Origin: an uncultured Eubacteriales bacterium
GTDB lineage: Bacteria; Bacillota; Clostridia; Oscillospirales; CAG-382
Direction of reading: 5' to 3'
NCBI GenBank assembly: GCA_934444645.1
Contig: CAKSCV010000004.1
Location: forward strand, 83,655 to 147,654
Length of the DNA: 64,000 nt
The notes beneath the pieces were generated by a model. The model worked only from the letters and a program-made list of their open reading frames with translations. It did not search any database and was not told the DNA's origin. A program made the position numbers and the translations under genes. This document shows, in pieces, positions 7,329 to 17,414 of this stretch (within the stretch, counting starts at the first letter, position 1; each line of letters opens with the position of its first letter).

Positions 7329-8600
7329 TTAAACGTCCTTGGCTTCCAACATATGTTCAAGCGCAAACATTACGCCGATCTTGCCGCTTTCATAGGTAAG
7401 GCCGCCCTGCATATAAACCGTGTACGGTGCGATGCACGGCCCATCCGCCGAAAGCTCGATTGACGAGCCTTGCGTAAATGCTCCGGCAGCCATAATGACC
7501 GGCACCGCATAGCCCGGCATTTGCCACGGCTCGGGCGTGACGTGCGAATCCACCGGCGCACCCTCTTGGATGCCGCGGCAGAAGGCGAGCATGTTTTTTT
7601 CCGAACCGAGAGAAACCGTCTGGATGATGCAGTGGCGAACCTCGTCGGAGGCCGGGCAGACAGCAAAGCCTTCATTTTCGAAAACCGCCGCCGCAAGCGC
7701 CGCCGTTTTCAAGCTCTGTGCGACCGTGTGCGGCGCATAGAACAGCCCTTTGTACATGCTCTTTGTCTGACCGAGCGTTGCGCCGCCCTCCGCGCCGATA
7801 CCGGGGCAGGTGAGCCGATACGCGCAAAGCTCGACGGCCTTTGCAGAGCCGGCAAGATAGCCGCCGGTCTCGGCCATGCCGCCGCCCGGATTTTTGATGA
7901 GCGAACCCATGCAGAGGTCGGCTCCGTAATAGGTCGGCTCGTGTTCGTCGCAGAATTCCCCATAGCAGTTGTCCACGATGACAAAAGCCTCCGGCTTTAC
8001 GGCTTTTGCCGCTTTGACGGCTTGTCCGATTTCTTCGGCAGACAGCGTTTTGCGAATCGCATACCCTTTGGAGCGTTGAATAAAGACGACTTTGACCGAC
8101 GGTTCGCTTTTCAAAAATGCGCACATTTTTTCAAGATCGATTTCTCCGTCCGCCGTCATTTCCTGTGCCGCATATTTTACGCCGAAATCGGCAAGAGAGC
8201 CGTTCCCGGCATCGCCGCGAATGCCGATGACCTCTTCGAGCGTGTCATACGGCTTGCCGGTGACCGAGAAAAGCGTGTCGCCCGGGCGCAAAAGCCCGAA
8301 AAGCCCGATGGCAAGCGTTTGGGTGCCGCTTACGATGTTGTGGCGCACAAGCGCGGCTTCACATTCAAAAACGTCGGCATAAATGGCTTCTAATTCTTCA
8401 CGGCCGCGGTCGTTGTATCCATAGCCGGACGACGGCATAAAATAGCTTTCGGATACCTTGTGCTTGCGGAATGCCGCCATGACTTTTTTTTGATTTTCAA
8501 AGGCGATCCGGTCGATACGATCGAATACGCCCTTTTCACGAAGCTTATTTTCCGCCTGCTCGATTTTTGTTTCGACGGCGGTACGGTTTGTTTGTTCCAT
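7329..8600 (-). CDS. PLP-dependent aluminium-resistance / methionine gamma-lyase-like protein (YnbB family)
   Basis: A 423-residue fold-type-I pyridoxal-phosphate enzyme. It shows the family N-terminal region SSGYGYNDRGREELE, the PLP-phosphate segment SGTQTLAIGLFGLL, the cofactor Asp in VIVDNCYGEF and the Schiff-base Lys in GSLIKNPGGGMAETGGY. Homologues are annotated as methionine gamma-lyase family or aluminium resistance protein, but the physiological reaction is not settled. It is the last gene of a three-gene minus-strand operon, 17 nt after the Nudix gene. The ATG at 8600 is 14 nt from AGGAG, a long spacing; a CTG two codons earlier is better placed but less likely. Confidence 0.85.
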   Translation of the reverse strand: MEQTNRTAVETKIEQAENKLREKGVFDRIDRIAFENQKKVMAAFRKHKVSESYFMPSSGYGYNDRGREELEAIYADVFECEAALVRHNIVSGTQTLAIGLFGLLRPGDTLFSVTGKPYDTLEEVIGIRGDAGNGSLADFGVKYAAQEMTADGEIDLEKMCAFLKSEPSVKVVFIQRSKGYAIRKTLSAEEIGQAVKAAKAVKPEAFVIVDNCYGEFCDEHEPTYYGADLCMGSLIKNPGGGMAETGGYLAGSAKAVELCAYRLTCPGIGAEGGATLGQTKSMYKGLFYAPHTVAQSLKTAALAAAVFENEGFAVCPASDEVRHCIIQTVSLGSEKNMLAFCRGIQEGAPVDSHVTPEPWQMPGYAVPVIMAAGAFTQGSSIELSADGPCIAPYTVYMQGGLTYESGKIGVMFALEHMLEAKDV

Positions 8601-8617
8601 TTGCAGCTTTGTATCTC

Positions 8618-9166
8618 CTATTTTCGTAATTTTCCTAAAATGACAGCGGCTTTCATGAGCGCGCATTGTGTCTTGGAATCCTTGATTTCGCCCGTAAGCA
8701 CCATGTCAAGTGCCTTGTCGAACGGAATTTTTTCCACATTCAAAAATTCATCCTCATCCGGATTGATATCGCCGAAGGTAAGACCGGTGGCAAGGAACAT
8801 ATAGATGACCTCGCCGCAATAGCCGGGCGACGGATACAGCTCGCCGAGCGACGTGTATTTGTCGGCTTTCGCGCCGGTTTCCTCCGCAAGCTCACGCTTG
8901 CCGCATTCGAGCGGACTTTCTTCGCCGTGGTCGCGTTTCCCGGCGGGAATTTCGAGAAGGACCTCTTTGTAGGGGTAGCGGAACTGACGGACAAAAATCA
9001 CTTCCTCCTTGTCGGTGAGCGGCAGCACGCACACGCCGCCGGAATGCTCCACCACCTCGCGCACGCTTTTGTGACCGTTCGGCAGCTCCACTTCATCGCG
9101 GCGCACCTTGATGATGCGGCCTTGATAGATGTATTCCTCGTTTAGTGTCTTTTCGGTAAGCTCCAT
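8618..9166 (-). CDS. Nudix hydrolase, ADP-ribose pyrophosphatase type
   Basis: A 182-residue Nudix enzyme expected to split ADP-ribose or similar nucleoside diphosphate sugars into AMP and sugar phosphate. The N-terminal beta-strand extension (YIYQGRIIKVRRDEVELPNG) and VLPLTDKEEVIFVRQFRYP are typical of the NudF/ADPRase subgroup. The Nudix box reads GKRDHGEESPLECGKRELAE, then ETGA; it carries the catalytic REL-x-EE but is one residue longer than the usual G-x5-E-x7-REL spacing, in the loop before the helix. The ATG follows AAAGGTG. It lies 17 nt from both neighbours in the operon. Confidence 0.88.
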   Translation of the reverse strand: MELTEKTLNEEYIYQGRIIKVRRDEVELPNGHKSVREVVEHSGGVCVLPLTDKEEVIFVRQFRYPYKEVLLEIPAGKRDHGEESPLECGKRELAEETGAKADKYTSLGELYPSPGYCGEVIYMFLATGLTFGDINPDEDEFLNVEKIPFDKALDMVLTGEIKDSKTQCALMKAAVILGKLRK

Positions 9167-9182
9167 GTGTTTCACCTTTCTT

Positions 9183-10076
9183 TTATTCCGCTTTCGGCTT
9201 ATAGTCAAAAGCGGGTACATATTCTTCTTTTGCGCTGGTTCTTTCCTGCAAAAAGCCGCAGGTAAAGCCGAGCTCTTCGGCGTGATGCACCACGCGTTCG
9301 TATTCGAGCGTCGTGACGTGCCGGTTGATTTCCGGGTAGACCGCACAGGCTTTTGTCGGAAAATATTGGCTCATAAGGCTTAAGGCAAAGCGGTTTACAT
9401 CATAGTGTGAAGCCAGATAATCGAGAAGTTTCATGCTGTCGCGCGAAAGTCCCGGCAGAACCAAATGCCGCGTCAGAACGCCGCGCATCATATGGCCGCT
9501 TTCGTCGAAGCGCGCGTAGCCGACAAGCTTGTACATTTCTTCGAGTGCCGCCGAGGCCATGTCAAAATAATCGGCCGCCGCGGAATATTTCGCCGCCGCT
9601 TCTTTGGAATAATATTTGAAATCGGGCAAAAAGATATCGACATATCCGTCGAGTGTCCGCAGCGTTTCCGGCTTTTCGTAGCCGCCGCAGTTGTAGACGA
9701 CCGGAATCGAAAGCCGCGGCTTTGCTATGTCGAGTGCCTGCAAAATCTTGTCGGTAAACTGCGTCGGCGTGACGAGATTGATGTTGACCGCTCCCATTTC
9801 CTGCAAGCGCAGAAATTCGTCCGATAAGGTCTGTACCGAGACCTCGCAGCCTTTTTTGCCGCGTGAAATCTCCTGATTCTGACAGAACACGCAGCCGAGT
9901 ACGCAGCCCGAAAAAAAGACCGTTCCGCTTCCGACACCGTAGGAAAGGCAAGGCTCCTCCCACAGATGCAGCCCGACACGCGCGAGCTTTATTTGGCTTG
10001 AAACGCCGCACCGGCCGATATTTTCGTGCCGGTTTATGCCGCATTCACGCGGACACAGCCTGCAAACAGTTGCCAT
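9183..10076 (-). CDS. Radical-SAM protein related to pyruvate-formate-lyase activating enzymes
   Basis: A 297-residue radical-SAM protein of the PflA-like group. The cluster motif C-x3-C-x2-C is in SGCVLGCVFCQNQEIS (about residues 57-65). Upstream, C-x2-C-P-x2-C plus CGV (CRLCPREC at 5-12) suggests a second metal site at the N-terminus. SAM-binding elements follow (INLVTPTQF, VVYNCGGYE, LPDFKYY). Such proteins are often called putative PFL activators, but no glycyl-radical enzyme is nearby, so the target is unknown. It is the first gene of the minus-strand operon and its ATG follows AAAGGAG. Confidence 0.85.
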   Translation of the reverse strand: MATVCRLCPRECGINRHENIGRCGVSSQIKLARVGLHLWEEPCLSYGVGSGTVFFSGCVLGCVFCQNQEISRGKKGCEVSVQTLSDEFLRLQEMGAVNINLVTPTQFTDKILQALDIAKPRLSIPVVYNCGGYEKPETLRTLDGYVDIFLPDFKYYSKEAAAKYSAAADYFDMASAALEEMYKLVGYARFDESGHMMRGVLTRHLVLPGLSRDSMKLLDYLASHYDVNRFALSLMSQYFPTKACAVYPEINRHVTTLEYERVVHHAEELGFTCGFLQERTSAKEEYVPAFDYKPKAE

Positions 10077-10200
10077 GCAATCGCTCCTTTATCATAAAAT
10101 ATCATTATAGTATACATATAAAGCGCAAAATGCCGCTATTTGAGAATATTTTGTAAAAAGTGAAAGCACAGAAGTTTTCACAAAAATTCTCGCGAAACGA

Positions 10201-10229
10201 TTGACATTTCTTCCGGCATATGGTATATT
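10201..10229 (+). promoter_or_regulatory. Sigma-A promoter of the rplI-dnaB operon
   Basis: TTGACA (10201-10206), 17 nt, TATATT (10224-10229), 62 nt before the rplI start. Confidence 0.9.
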
Positions 10230-10291
10230 ATATTGATAAAAAGTTTCTTTTCTTTCAGAATCGATCCGAAGACAGATAAGGAGTATTTGCT

Positions 10292-10741
10292 ATGAAAGTA
10301 TTACTTTTACAAGACGTAAAAGGCAAAGGCAAAAAGGACACCATTGTTGACGTATCCGACGGCTATGCACGCAATTTTCTGCTTCCGAAGGGCGTTGCCG
10401 TCGAAGCCGATGCCAAGATCATGAACGACTATAAAAACAAGCAGGCTGCCAAGAAGCACCATGAAGAAATGGAAAAACAGGCTGCCAAGGAAACCGCCGA
10501 AAAGCTTGCCGGCTTTGTTGTGAAGATTTTTGCCACCGCCGGTGCTGACGGCCGTTTTTACGGTTCGGTCACCGCAAAGGATATTGCCGAGGAGCTTGAA
10601 AAGCAGCATGGTATCACGGTCGATAAGAGAAAGATCGTGCTTGACGATGCCATCAAGGCTTTCGGCTCGTACAGCCTCGATGTCAAGCTCTATCCGGAAA
10701 TTGCAGGTAAGCTTAACGTCGTCGTCACCCAAAAAGACTAA
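10292..10741 (+). CDS. rplI: 50S ribosomal protein L9
   Basis: A component of the large ribosomal subunit, 149 residues, the usual length. The N-terminal RNA-binding domain shows the signature [34 protein letters not shown], given here as consecutive parts [15 protein letters not shown] and [20 protein letters not shown] long charged connecting helix (about residues 45-75) leads to the C-terminal domain ending VVTQKD. The start is preceded by AAGGAG. It leads rplI-dnaB-tilS-ftsH; the rplI-dnaB order is conserved widely in Firmicutes. Confidence 0.97.
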   Translation: MKVLLLQDVKGKGKKDTIVDVSDGYARNFLLPKGVAVEADAKIMNDYKNKQAAKKHHEEMEKQAAKETAEKLAGFVVKIFATAGADGRFYGSVTAKDIAEELEKQHGITVDKRKIVLDDAIKAFGSYSLDVKLYPEIAGKLNVVVTQKD

Positions 10742-10790
10742 TCGAAACGCGGCGCAGGCTTCTGCGCTGACAGGGAAGGGAGCTTAAACC

Positions 10791-12134
10791 GTGAGCGAAC
10801 TGGTTCTTTCCGAAGAAAACTTGCGGAAAATGCCTTTTTCCATGGAAGCGGAACAGTCGGTCTTAGGTACGATTATTCTCGATCCGGAAAAATTAAACGA
10901 TATCGCGTCGAGCCTTCGCGCCGACGATTTTTATCTTGAGCAGCACGTGCGCATCTACGAAGCCATGCGGAGTATTTTTGCACGCTCCGATGCACATCTT
11001 GACGAAGTGACGCTTCTCGAACAGCTTGTCACCGACGGCACACTCGACGAAGCCGGCGGAAAAGCCTATATTACAACGCTTGCCGCTTCCGTGCCGGATA
11101 TGAATAACCTCATGGACTACGTGCGCATTATTAAGGACAAGGCGGTGTTGCGCCGCTTAATCGAAGCGTCCGGCGAAATCAGCGATATGGCATATTCCGC
11201 CGAGGGCGAAACCAAGGATATCCTCGACCGCTCCGAACAGCTGATTTTTGATATTGCCGAAAAAAACGAGACCAAAGGGCTTTCTCATATCCGCGATGTC
11301 ATCATCGACCTCTACCACCATTTGGAGGATCTGAAAAAAAGCGGCACGGACGCGCTCGGCACACCGACGTATTTTACCGATATCGATAAATACCTTGTCG
11401 GTATGGGAAAAGGCGATTTTGTCATCGTCGGTGCCCGCCCGGGCGTCGGAAAAACCAGCTTTGCGCTGAATATTGCCGCCAACGTCGCTCAAAAAGCACC
11501 GCATAAATCCGTGGTCGTGTTTTCGCTGGAAATGTCGTGTGAACAGCTCGTTTCGCGTATTTTGGCCTCGGAAGCCCACATCGACAGCTACCATATGCGT
11601 TCGGGTGAACTGACCGAGGAGGAATGGGAAAAGCTTGCCCGTTCGGCGGGTCTTCTTGCCGAAACCAATATTTTGATCGACGATACGCCGGGTATCTCGG
11701 TCACCGGCATGAAAGCCAAGCTTCGCCGCGTGAAAAATTTAGGCCTTATCATCATCGACTACCTGCAGCTCATGCAGTCGGATAAGCACACCGAAAACCG
11801 CGTACAAGAGGTGTCGGATATTTCGCGAAATCTAAAGCTTCTTGCCAAGGAATTCGAGGTGCCGGTCATCACCTGCGCCCAGCTTTCCCGTGCCTCCGAA
11901 AAGGAGCATAAAAAACCGATGCTTTCCGACCTGCGTGATTCCGGCGGTATCGAGCAGGACGCCGACACCATTATGTTTCTTTCGCGTGATTACTATAAGG
12001 ATGATCCCGAAAAGGAAAATATCGCCGACTGTATCATCGCCAAGAACCGCCACGGCTCGACCGGAACGGTAACACTCGGCTGGCTCGGTCAGTATACCAA
12101 GTTTATGACCATGGATACAAGCCATGCAAATTGA
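10791..12134 (+). CDS. dnaB: Replicative DNA helicase DnaB
   Basis: The hexameric fork helicase (447 residues). The N-terminal primase-interacting domain (MEAEQSVLGTIILDPEKL) is followed by a RecA-fold ATPase with Walker A GARPGVGKTSFALN near residue 214 and LIIIDYLQLM as Walker B. The C-terminal DnaB motifs DLRDSGGIEQDAD and IAKNRHGSTG are present. The start is GTG, 7 nt after GGGAAGGGAGC. There is no intein, and no ATPase motif is missing. It overlaps tilS by 11 nt. Confidence 0.97.
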   Translation: MSELVLSEENLRKMPFSMEAEQSVLGTIILDPEKLNDIASSLRADDFYLEQHVRIYEAMRSIFARSDAHLDEVTLLEQLVTDGTLDEAGGKAYITTLAASVPDMNNLMDYVRIIKDKAVLRRLIEASGEISDMAYSAEGETKDILDRSEQLIFDIAEKNETKGLSHIRDVIIDLYHHLEDLKKSGTDALGTPTYFTDIDKYLVGMGKGDFVIVGARPGVGKTSFALNIAANVAQKAPHKSVVVFSLEMSCEQLVSRILASEAHIDSYHMRSGELTEEEWEKLARSAGLLAETNILIDDTPGISVTGMKAKLRRVKNLGLIIIDYLQLMQSDKHTENRVQEVSDISRNLKLLAKEFEVPVITCAQLSRASEKEHKKPMLSDLRDSGGIEQDADTIMFLSRDYYKDDPEKENIADCIIAKNRHGSTGTVTLGWLGQYTKFMTMDTSHAN

Positions 12135-13536
12135 GCTTTTTTTGCGGCGTAAAATTGCCGAAGCCAATGCGGCCGACGCGCTTTTCAAGCCGGATGACCG
12201 CGTTTTGGTGGCTCTTTCGGGCGGCGCGGACAGCGTGGCATTGCTGTTGGCGCTAAAAAAATTCTATCCGTCGCTTTCACTTGCCGCGTGCCATGTCAAT
12301 CACCGCCTTCGCGGCGAAGAAGCCGAACGCGACGCGGCCTTTGCCGAAGCACTGTGCAAAAAGAACGGCATTCCGTTCGAGCTTTGCACGGCGGACGTTG
12401 CGGCTCTTGCCGAAAAGCAGAGGATTTCCACCGAGCTTGCCGCACGAAATGTCCGGTATGCGTTTTTCGAGGAGATTTGCCGCAAACGAAACATTCCGCT
12501 TGTTGCGTGTGCACACACGGCAAGCGACAATGCCGAAACGGTGCTTTTCAATCTCACGCGCGGTGCGGCTCTTTCGGGGCTTTCCGGCATTCCGCCTAAG
12601 CGGCCGCTTGCCGACGGCATAACCCTTATCCGCCCGCTTTTGTCGGTGCAGAGGGAGCACATCGAAGCCTTTCTTGCTTCTCTCGGTCAAAGCTATGTCA
12701 CCGACTCCACCAACCTCGCCGATGATTATACGCGCAATTTTTTCCGCCATCAGGTGCTGCCGCTCTTGAAAACAGTCAATCCGTCGCTTGAAAACGGTCT
12801 TTGTGCTACAAGCCGCGTTTTGCGCGAAACGCAAATATTTCTTGAAAAAACGGCAAACAATAGCTTGACGGATCGTGTCACGGAGCTTGCCTTGCTGGAC
12901 GAAGTGCTTTTGCGGCAAAGCATTTTGCTTTTATACCGGAAAAGCGGAGCTGCCGGAACGCCGGAATATGTGCATATTGGCGCCATCGCAGCCTTAGTGC
13001 GCGAAGCGGCAGAGCATGGCAGCAAGCGTGCGGAGGTCTGTCTTCCGGGCGGTGTGAGTGCCTGCATTTGCGACGGCATTCTCTCGTTTGAGCCGACCGT
13101 GCGGAAACAAAAAAGCATTCGGAAACCGTATCTGTATCCGCTTGCCGACGGCTTTTTTCGAATTCCGGATACGCCGTTTGCCGTACAGTTGGCTGACGAT
13201 ACCGATTTTTTGAAAAATAATGCAGGCATTCCCGAGGACTATGCGCTGTATGACAGTGCCATCCTCGCGAAAGATCGGTGTGGCGCATTTTGCGTCCGTT
13301 CACGTGGGGACGGCGATACCGTTCGCTGCGGCGGCATGACGCGAAAGCTGAAAGAACTGTTAAATCAGAAAAAAATACCGACGGAGCTGCGCGGTCTGTT
13401 GCCGCTCGTGTGCGCGGCGGATACGCAGGAACTGCTGTTTGTGCCGCGTGTTGCCGTGTGTGATGCACACGCGCACAGTTTGGGTGCCTCACGGAAGCTC
13501 TGCCGGGTCAGTATATATATCCGAAACGGCGCATAA
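12124..13536 (+). CDS. tilS: tRNA(Ile)-lysidine synthetase
   Basis: Converts the wobble cytidine of the minor tRNA(Ile) (anticodon CAU) to lysidine, so that it reads AUA codons. Of 470 residues, the N-terminal PP-loop ATPase carries [14 protein letters not shown] at about 31-44, with [15 protein letters not shown] next. The middle has the conserved [21 protein letters not shown] and the C-terminal domain has [22 protein letters not shown]. Many Firmicutes place hpt between tilS and ftsH; here ftsH follows directly. Confidence 0.95.
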   Translation: MQIELFLRRKIAEANAADALFKPDDRVLVALSGGADSVALLLALKKFYPSLSLAACHVNHRLRGEEAERDAAFAEALCKKNGIPFELCTADVAALAEKQRISTELAARNVRYAFFEEICRKRNIPLVACAHTASDNAETVLFNLTRGAALSGLSGIPPKRPLADGITLIRPLLSVQREHIEAFLASLGQSYVTDSTNLADDYTRNFFRHQVLPLLKTVNPSLENGLCATSRVLRETQIFLEKTANNSLTDRVTELALLDEVLLRQSILLLYRKSGAAGTPEYVHIGAIAALVREAAEHGSKRAEVCLPGGVSACICDGILSFEPTVRKQKSIRKPYLYPLADGFFRIPDTPFAVQLADDTDFLKNNAGIPEDYALYDSAILAKDRCGAFCVRSRGDGDTVRCGGMTRKLKELLNQKKIPTELRGLLPLVCAADTQELLFVPRVAVCDAHAHSLGASRKLCRVSIYIRNGA

Positions 13537-13592
13537 TAAATCAAAAAGCCGTATCAGCTTTGTATTACCATTTTGAACAGGAGACTCATTTG

Positions 13593-15707
13593 ATGAAAAA
13601 TAACGGAAAAACCATTCTGTTTTATGTCGTCTTGATTATCGTTATCCTTTTTGCTTCGTATTTCTTGCTCGGCACCAAAGAGGAAAAACCGCCGGAATAC
13701 AGCGAAATCGTCACGATGTTCGAAAACGGCGAGGTGGAAGCCTATAACGTTACCGCCGGAAATGTTTTGGACATCAAAACACGCGACAAGACAGGTTCGA
13801 ACGGCGTTACCGTCAAAGGCAAGGAAATTTCGGTAAAATTGCGCAGTCTGGAGCTTTTCGAGCGCGATATCAAGCCGATTGTCTATGAACTCAATCATGA
13901 CGACGACCCGGATAACGATATCACAAGCTACAACTACGAACCGCCGAAGGAAACCTCTTTGTGGCTCAGCTTTTTGCCGTATATCCTTATGATCGTTTTC
14001 TTTGTCGTTTTGTGGTTCTTCGCCATGAATTCGGCCATGGGCGGCAAGGGCGGCAAAATCAACTCCTTCGGAAAATCCCGCGCTCGTGTCAACCTCGGCG
14101 GCAAAAATAAAGTGATGTTTACCGATGTGGCCGGTGCGGATGAGGAAAAGGAAGAATTGAAGGAAGTCGTAGACTTCTTGAAAAATCCGAAAAAGTTTAC
14201 GGAGCTCGGCGCGAAAATTCCGCGCGGCGTGCTGCTCGTCGGCCCTCCCGGCACGGGTAAAACGCTGCTTGCCAAGGCGGTCGCCGGAGAGGCGAATGTT
14301 CCGTTCTTCTCGATTTCCGGTTCGGATTTCGTGGAAATGTATGTCGGCGTGGGCGCATCGCGTGTGCGCGACCTCTTCGAAACGGCTAAGAAAACCGCGC
14401 CTGCCATCGTCTTTATCGATGAAATCGATGCAGTCGGCCGCCATCGCGGCGCAGGTCTCGGCGGCGGTCATGACGAGCGTGAGCAGACGCTCAACCAGCT
14501 GCTTGTCGAAATGGACGGCTTTGCCGAAAACGACGGCATTATCGTGATTGCCGCCACCAACCGTCCGGATATTCTCGACCCGGCACTGCTTCGCCCGGGA
14601 CGCTTTGACCGCCAGGTTACCGTCAATTATCCCGACATTCGCGGCAGAGAAGAAATCTTAAAGGTTCATGCCCGCAACAAACCGCTTGAAAAGGATGTGG
14701 ATCTGTCGGTCATCGCCAAAACCACGGCCGGCTTTACCGGTGCGGATCTTGCCAATCTTTTGAACGAAGCCGCTCTTCTTGCGGCACGCAAATCCAAGCA
14801 CCTTATCGGCATGAAAGAGCTTGAAGAAGCTATGGTCAAGGTCATTGTCGGACCGCATAAAAAATCCAAGGTCATTTCGGATAAGAGCAAAAAGCTCACG
14901 GCTTACCATGAGGCCGGTCATGCTGTGGCATCCTTCTTTCTTCCGGGACATGACGAGGTTCACCAGATCTCGATCATTCCGGCAGGCAGAGCCGGCGGCT
15001 ATACCCTGTATCTGCCCAAAGAAGACCGCGATTATATGTCCAAGGGCGATATGGAAAACGAGCTTGTGTCCCTGCTCGGCGGACGCGTTGCAGAAAAGCT
15101 GACGCTGGACGATATCTCGACCGGCGCCTCCAACGACATCCAACGCGCCACCGATATCGCGCGCAGCATGGTCACCAAATACGGTATGAGCGAAACTTTG
15201 GGTCCCATCGTCTACGGTGAAAATCAAGAGGAAGTGTTCCTCGGCATGAGCATGACGCATTCGCGCAACTATTCTGAAACGGTTGCCGCGGAAATTGATG
15301 CGGAGGTTCGTACCGTCATCGAACGCGCGTACCGCCGCACGGAGAAGATCTTGAGCGAAAACATGGAAAAACTCACGTTTATTGCCGAATACCTCATCAC
15401 GCACGAGTTGATGGATGAAGATCAGTTCCGCGCCGTGATGAACGGCAATCCGACCGTGGAGGAGCTCGAAGAGATCGCTAAACAGAAAAACGATAACAGC
15501 GATAAACAGAATGCCGACGCACACGTCGCGAAAGCCAAAAAAAACGAAAAAGCCGTTGCTATGCCGGAGTCTGACGACGGAGATACCGCCGCGCGTGACA
15601 ATATCCGGCGCCGTATCGCGGAAGAAAGCCAAGAGATGACATCGGATAACGCAGCGGATACGGACGACAAGACCGACAACGATACGCCGGACAATTCCGA
15701 TAAATAA
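13593..15707 (+). CDS. ftsH: Membrane AAA+ zinc protease FtsH
   Basis: An ATP-dependent protease for misfolded membrane and regulatory proteins (704 residues). Two membrane helices flank an extracytoplasmic domain (about 8-27 and 125-145). Walker A GPPGTGKT is near residue 216, Walker B is IVFIDEID, and the second region of homology contains RPGRFDR. The zinc motif HEAGH is at about 438-442. The last 90 residues are a highly acidic, probably disordered tail rich in Asp, Asn and Lys, longer than in many homologues. The start at 13593 follows CAGGAGACTC; an upstream TTG at 13560 is not preferred. Confidence 0.97.
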   Translation: MKNNGKTILFYVVLIIVILFASYFLLGTKEEKPPEYSEIVTMFENGEVEAYNVTAGNVLDIKTRDKTGSNGVTVKGKEISVKLRSLELFERDIKPIVYELNHDDDPDNDITSYNYEPPKETSLWLSFLPYILMIVFFVVLWFFAMNSAMGGKGGKINSFGKSRARVNLGGKNKVMFTDVAGADEEKEELKEVVDFLKNPKKFTELGAKIPRGVLLVGPPGTGKTLLAKAVAGEANVPFFSISGSDFVEMYVGVGASRVRDLFETAKKTAPAIVFIDEIDAVGRHRGAGLGGGHDEREQTLNQLLVEMDGFAENDGIIVIAATNRPDILDPALLRPGRFDRQVTVNYPDIRGREEILKVHARNKPLEKDVDLSVIAKTTAGFTGADLANLLNEAALLAARKSKHLIGMKELEEAMVKVIVGPHKKSKVISDKSKKLTAYHEAGHAVASFFLPGHDEVHQISIIPAGRAGGYTLYLPKEDRDYMSKGDMENELVSLLGGRVAEKLTLDDISTGASNDIQRATDIARSMVTKYGMSETLGPIVYGENQEEVFLGMSMTHSRNYSETVAAEIDAEVRTVIERAYRRTEKILSENMEKLTFIAEYLITHELMDEDQFRAVMNGNPTVEELEEIAKQKNDNSDKQNADAHVAKAKKNEKAVAMPESDDGDTAARDNIRRRIAEESQEMTSDNAADTDDKTDNDTPDNSDK

Positions 15708-15716
15708 GATAACAAT

Positions 15717-16619
15717 ATGAAACACGTACAGAACACCACAAAAGGGACGCCGCAAGCGGCGTCCCTTCTCCAAAAAAACAAGCTTCCGCCGAAAGTGGCG
15801 GCCGTCCATGACATTTCCTGTATCGGCAGGTGCGCGATAACCGTGATTTTGCCGGTGCTCTCGGTCTGCGGCAACCAGGTGTGTCCGCTGCCGACGGCGC
15901 TGTTATCCACACATACAGGCGGCTATACCGGCTTTACCTTTCTCGATCTGACAAGCGAAATGCCGAAAATCACCGACCATTGGGAAACGCTTGGCACGGT
16001 GTTTGATGCGGTGTATTCCGGTTTTTTGGGCAGCGCCGATCAAATCGAGATTGTCCGCTCCTTTGCCCAAAAAGCCAAAGAGCGCAATCCCTCCTGTCTG
16101 TTCCTTGCCGATCCGGTCATGGGCGACGACGGAACGACCTATGCCACCTATACGCCCGAAATGTGCCGCCGGACGCGTCAGCTGATTGCGGATGCCGATA
16201 TCATCACGCCGAACCTGACCGAAGCGTGTATCCTTTTGGATATGCCGTATGATAGGCAAAAAACAGAAGCCGAGCTTTGCACGATGGCAAAAAAACTGTC
16301 ACAGCTTTGTAAAGGGCTTGTGTTCATCACGGGCATCCATCGGGATATAAACGATACGGTCGGCGTGGTGTATTACGACAAGAAAACCGACCGGTTCGGC
16401 ACGTATTTCACACCGCGCGATCCGCAAAATTATCCCGGAACCGGCGATGTGTTCGCATCTGTCATTCTTGCCGGTGCGCTTGCCGGCCTTTCGCCGGAGG
16501 TGACGGCTGTCAAAGCGTGCGATTTTATCTGCGAAGCCTCACATGTGACGACCATGCTCGGCACACCGGTGCGCGAAGGCTTGGTGATCGAACCGCTTCT
16601 CGGAAGACTGATAAGCTGA
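15717..16619 (+). CDS. pdxY: Pyridoxal/pyridoxamine kinase-like protein (PfkB/ribokinase fold)
   Basis: Phosphorylates B6 vitamers to pyridoxal or pyridoxamine phosphate. The 300-residue protein carries AAVHDISCIGRCAITV, the substrate region LLSTHTGGYTGFTF, DPVMGDDG and the ribokinase-type signature YPGTGDVFASVILAGAL with the catalytic Asp. The first 26 residues (up to LPPK) have no counterpart I recall in the family, and a strong GC-rich hairpin lies in their codons. The ATG at 15717 has a weak ribosome site; GTG at 15795 is the only alternative near the family's usual start and has none. It follows ftsH by 9 nt. Gene symbol is by similarity. Confidence 0.8.
   Translation: MKHVQNTTKGTPQAASLLQKNKLPPKVAAVHDISCIGRCAITVILPVLSVCGNQVCPLPTALLSTHTGGYTGFTFLDLTSEMPKITDHWETLGTVFDAVYSGFLGSADQIEIVRSFAQKAKERNPSCLFLADPVMGDDGTTYATYTPEMCRRTRQLIADADIITPNLTEACILLDMPYDRQKTEAELCTMAKKLSQLCKGLVFITGIHRDINDTVGVVYYDKKTDRFGTYFTPRDPQNYPGTGDVFASVILAGALAGLSPEVTAVKACDFICEASHVTTMLGTPVREGLVIEPLLGRLIS
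15742..15767. other. Strong hairpin inside the 5' end of the pdxY-like gene
   Basis: AAGGGACGCCGC (15742-15753) is complementary to GCGGCGTCCCTT (15756-15767); folded with a CAAG loop it gives an 11-bp stem. No T run follows on the plus strand (CTCCAAAAAAA); on the minus strand TTTT follows. It may be the ftsH 3' hairpin or a control element of the kinase. Confidence 0.6.
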
Positions 16620-16629
16620 TATGGATCTC

Positions 16630-16664
16630 AAAACGGCCTGCGGCGTGCTTCACAGACCGTTTTT
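16630..16664. terminator. Intrinsic terminator between convergent genes
   Basis: AAAACGG (16630-16636) pairs with CCGTTTT (16657-16663); an inner CTG/CAG extends the stem after a mismatch. It serves the kinase gene and the rubrerythrin gene, whose stop codon lies inside the hairpin. Confidence 0.65.
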
Positions 16665-17219
16665 ACATTCTTCGGCTTTGTCAAAAAAGCCTTTCGGATA
16701 CGAGCAGAGCGGACATCTTTCGGGCGGCTCGTTGCCTTTGGTGCGGTAGCCGCAGTTGGAGCAGATCCACACGGTGTCGGCATCTCCGGTGTAAAGCTTT
16801 CCGTCGTACAAAGCGTCAGCCATTTTGCCAAATGCCGCGGCATGATCTGCTTCCACAGCGCCGGTCATGGCAAATTTCTGCGCGATTTCGTCAAAGCCCT
16901 CCTCTTTGGCTACACGCGCCGCATCCGGATAAAAGGTTTTGCTCTCAAAGCGTTCGCCCGACAGCGCGTTTTCTAAGTTCTCTTCGGAAGAACCGAGTTC
17001 GTCCAAATAGCCGTACCACAGCTCGGCGTGTTCTTTTTCGTTGCCGGCGGTTTTGATAAATAACCGTCGGATGGGTTCATAGCCTTCGTCGCCGGCAAGA
17101 GAAGCAAATAACATATATTTTGTAAACGCTTGCGCTTCGCCGCGTGCCGCCTGTTTTAGCAGTTCTTCGGTTTTGCTTCCGGCAAGCGCATTCTGAACGG
17201 TTTTATGGGATGTATCCAT
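16650..17219 (-). CDS. rbr: Rubrerythrin
   Basis: A non-haem diiron peroxidase that protects anaerobes from hydrogen peroxide (189 residues). The ferritin-like four-helix domain has E-x2-H pairs in NEKEHAE and AVEADHA plus an N-terminal Glu in RGEAQAFTKY. A rubredoxin domain at the C-terminus has paired CxxC motifs in WICSNCGY and RCPLCSY. Length and domain order (ferritin then rubredoxin) are normal. The ATG follows CGAAAGGAAAATTCC. It is a single gene divergent from scpB, and supports an anaerobic lifestyle. Confidence 0.93.
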   Translation of the reverse strand: MDTSHKTVQNALAGSKTEELLKQAARGEAQAFTKYMLFASLAGDEGYEPIRRLFIKTAGNEKEHAELWYGYLDELGSSEENLENALSGERFESKTFYPDAARVAKEEGFDEIAQKFAMTGAVEADHAAAFGKMADALYDGKLYTGDADTVWICSNCGYRTKGNEPPERCPLCSYPKGFFDKAEECKNGL

Positions 17220-17351
17220 CGGAATTTTCCTTTCGTCGGTTAATTGTGTCCTTAAAAGGCGGTAACGCCTTTCGTTTTCAGAATATGCCGTGCTTTAGCC
17301 ATACGTGAAAACAGCCTTTTTGCGTCCTTGCGGTCATACCGGAAAAAAGAC

Positions 17352-17380
17352 TTGCAAAAACAGGCAATTTGTGGTATTAT
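17352..17380 (+). promoter_or_regulatory. Sigma-A promoter of the scpB operon
   Basis: TTGCAA (17352-17357), 17 nt, TATTAT (17375-17380); an overlapping TATAAT (17378-17383) has 20 nt spacing. The predicted start of transcription is about 25 nt before the scpB start. Confidence 0.75.
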
Positions 17381-17414
17381 AATATGAAACCTTTTGAAAA
17401 AGGAGCTAAAAATT

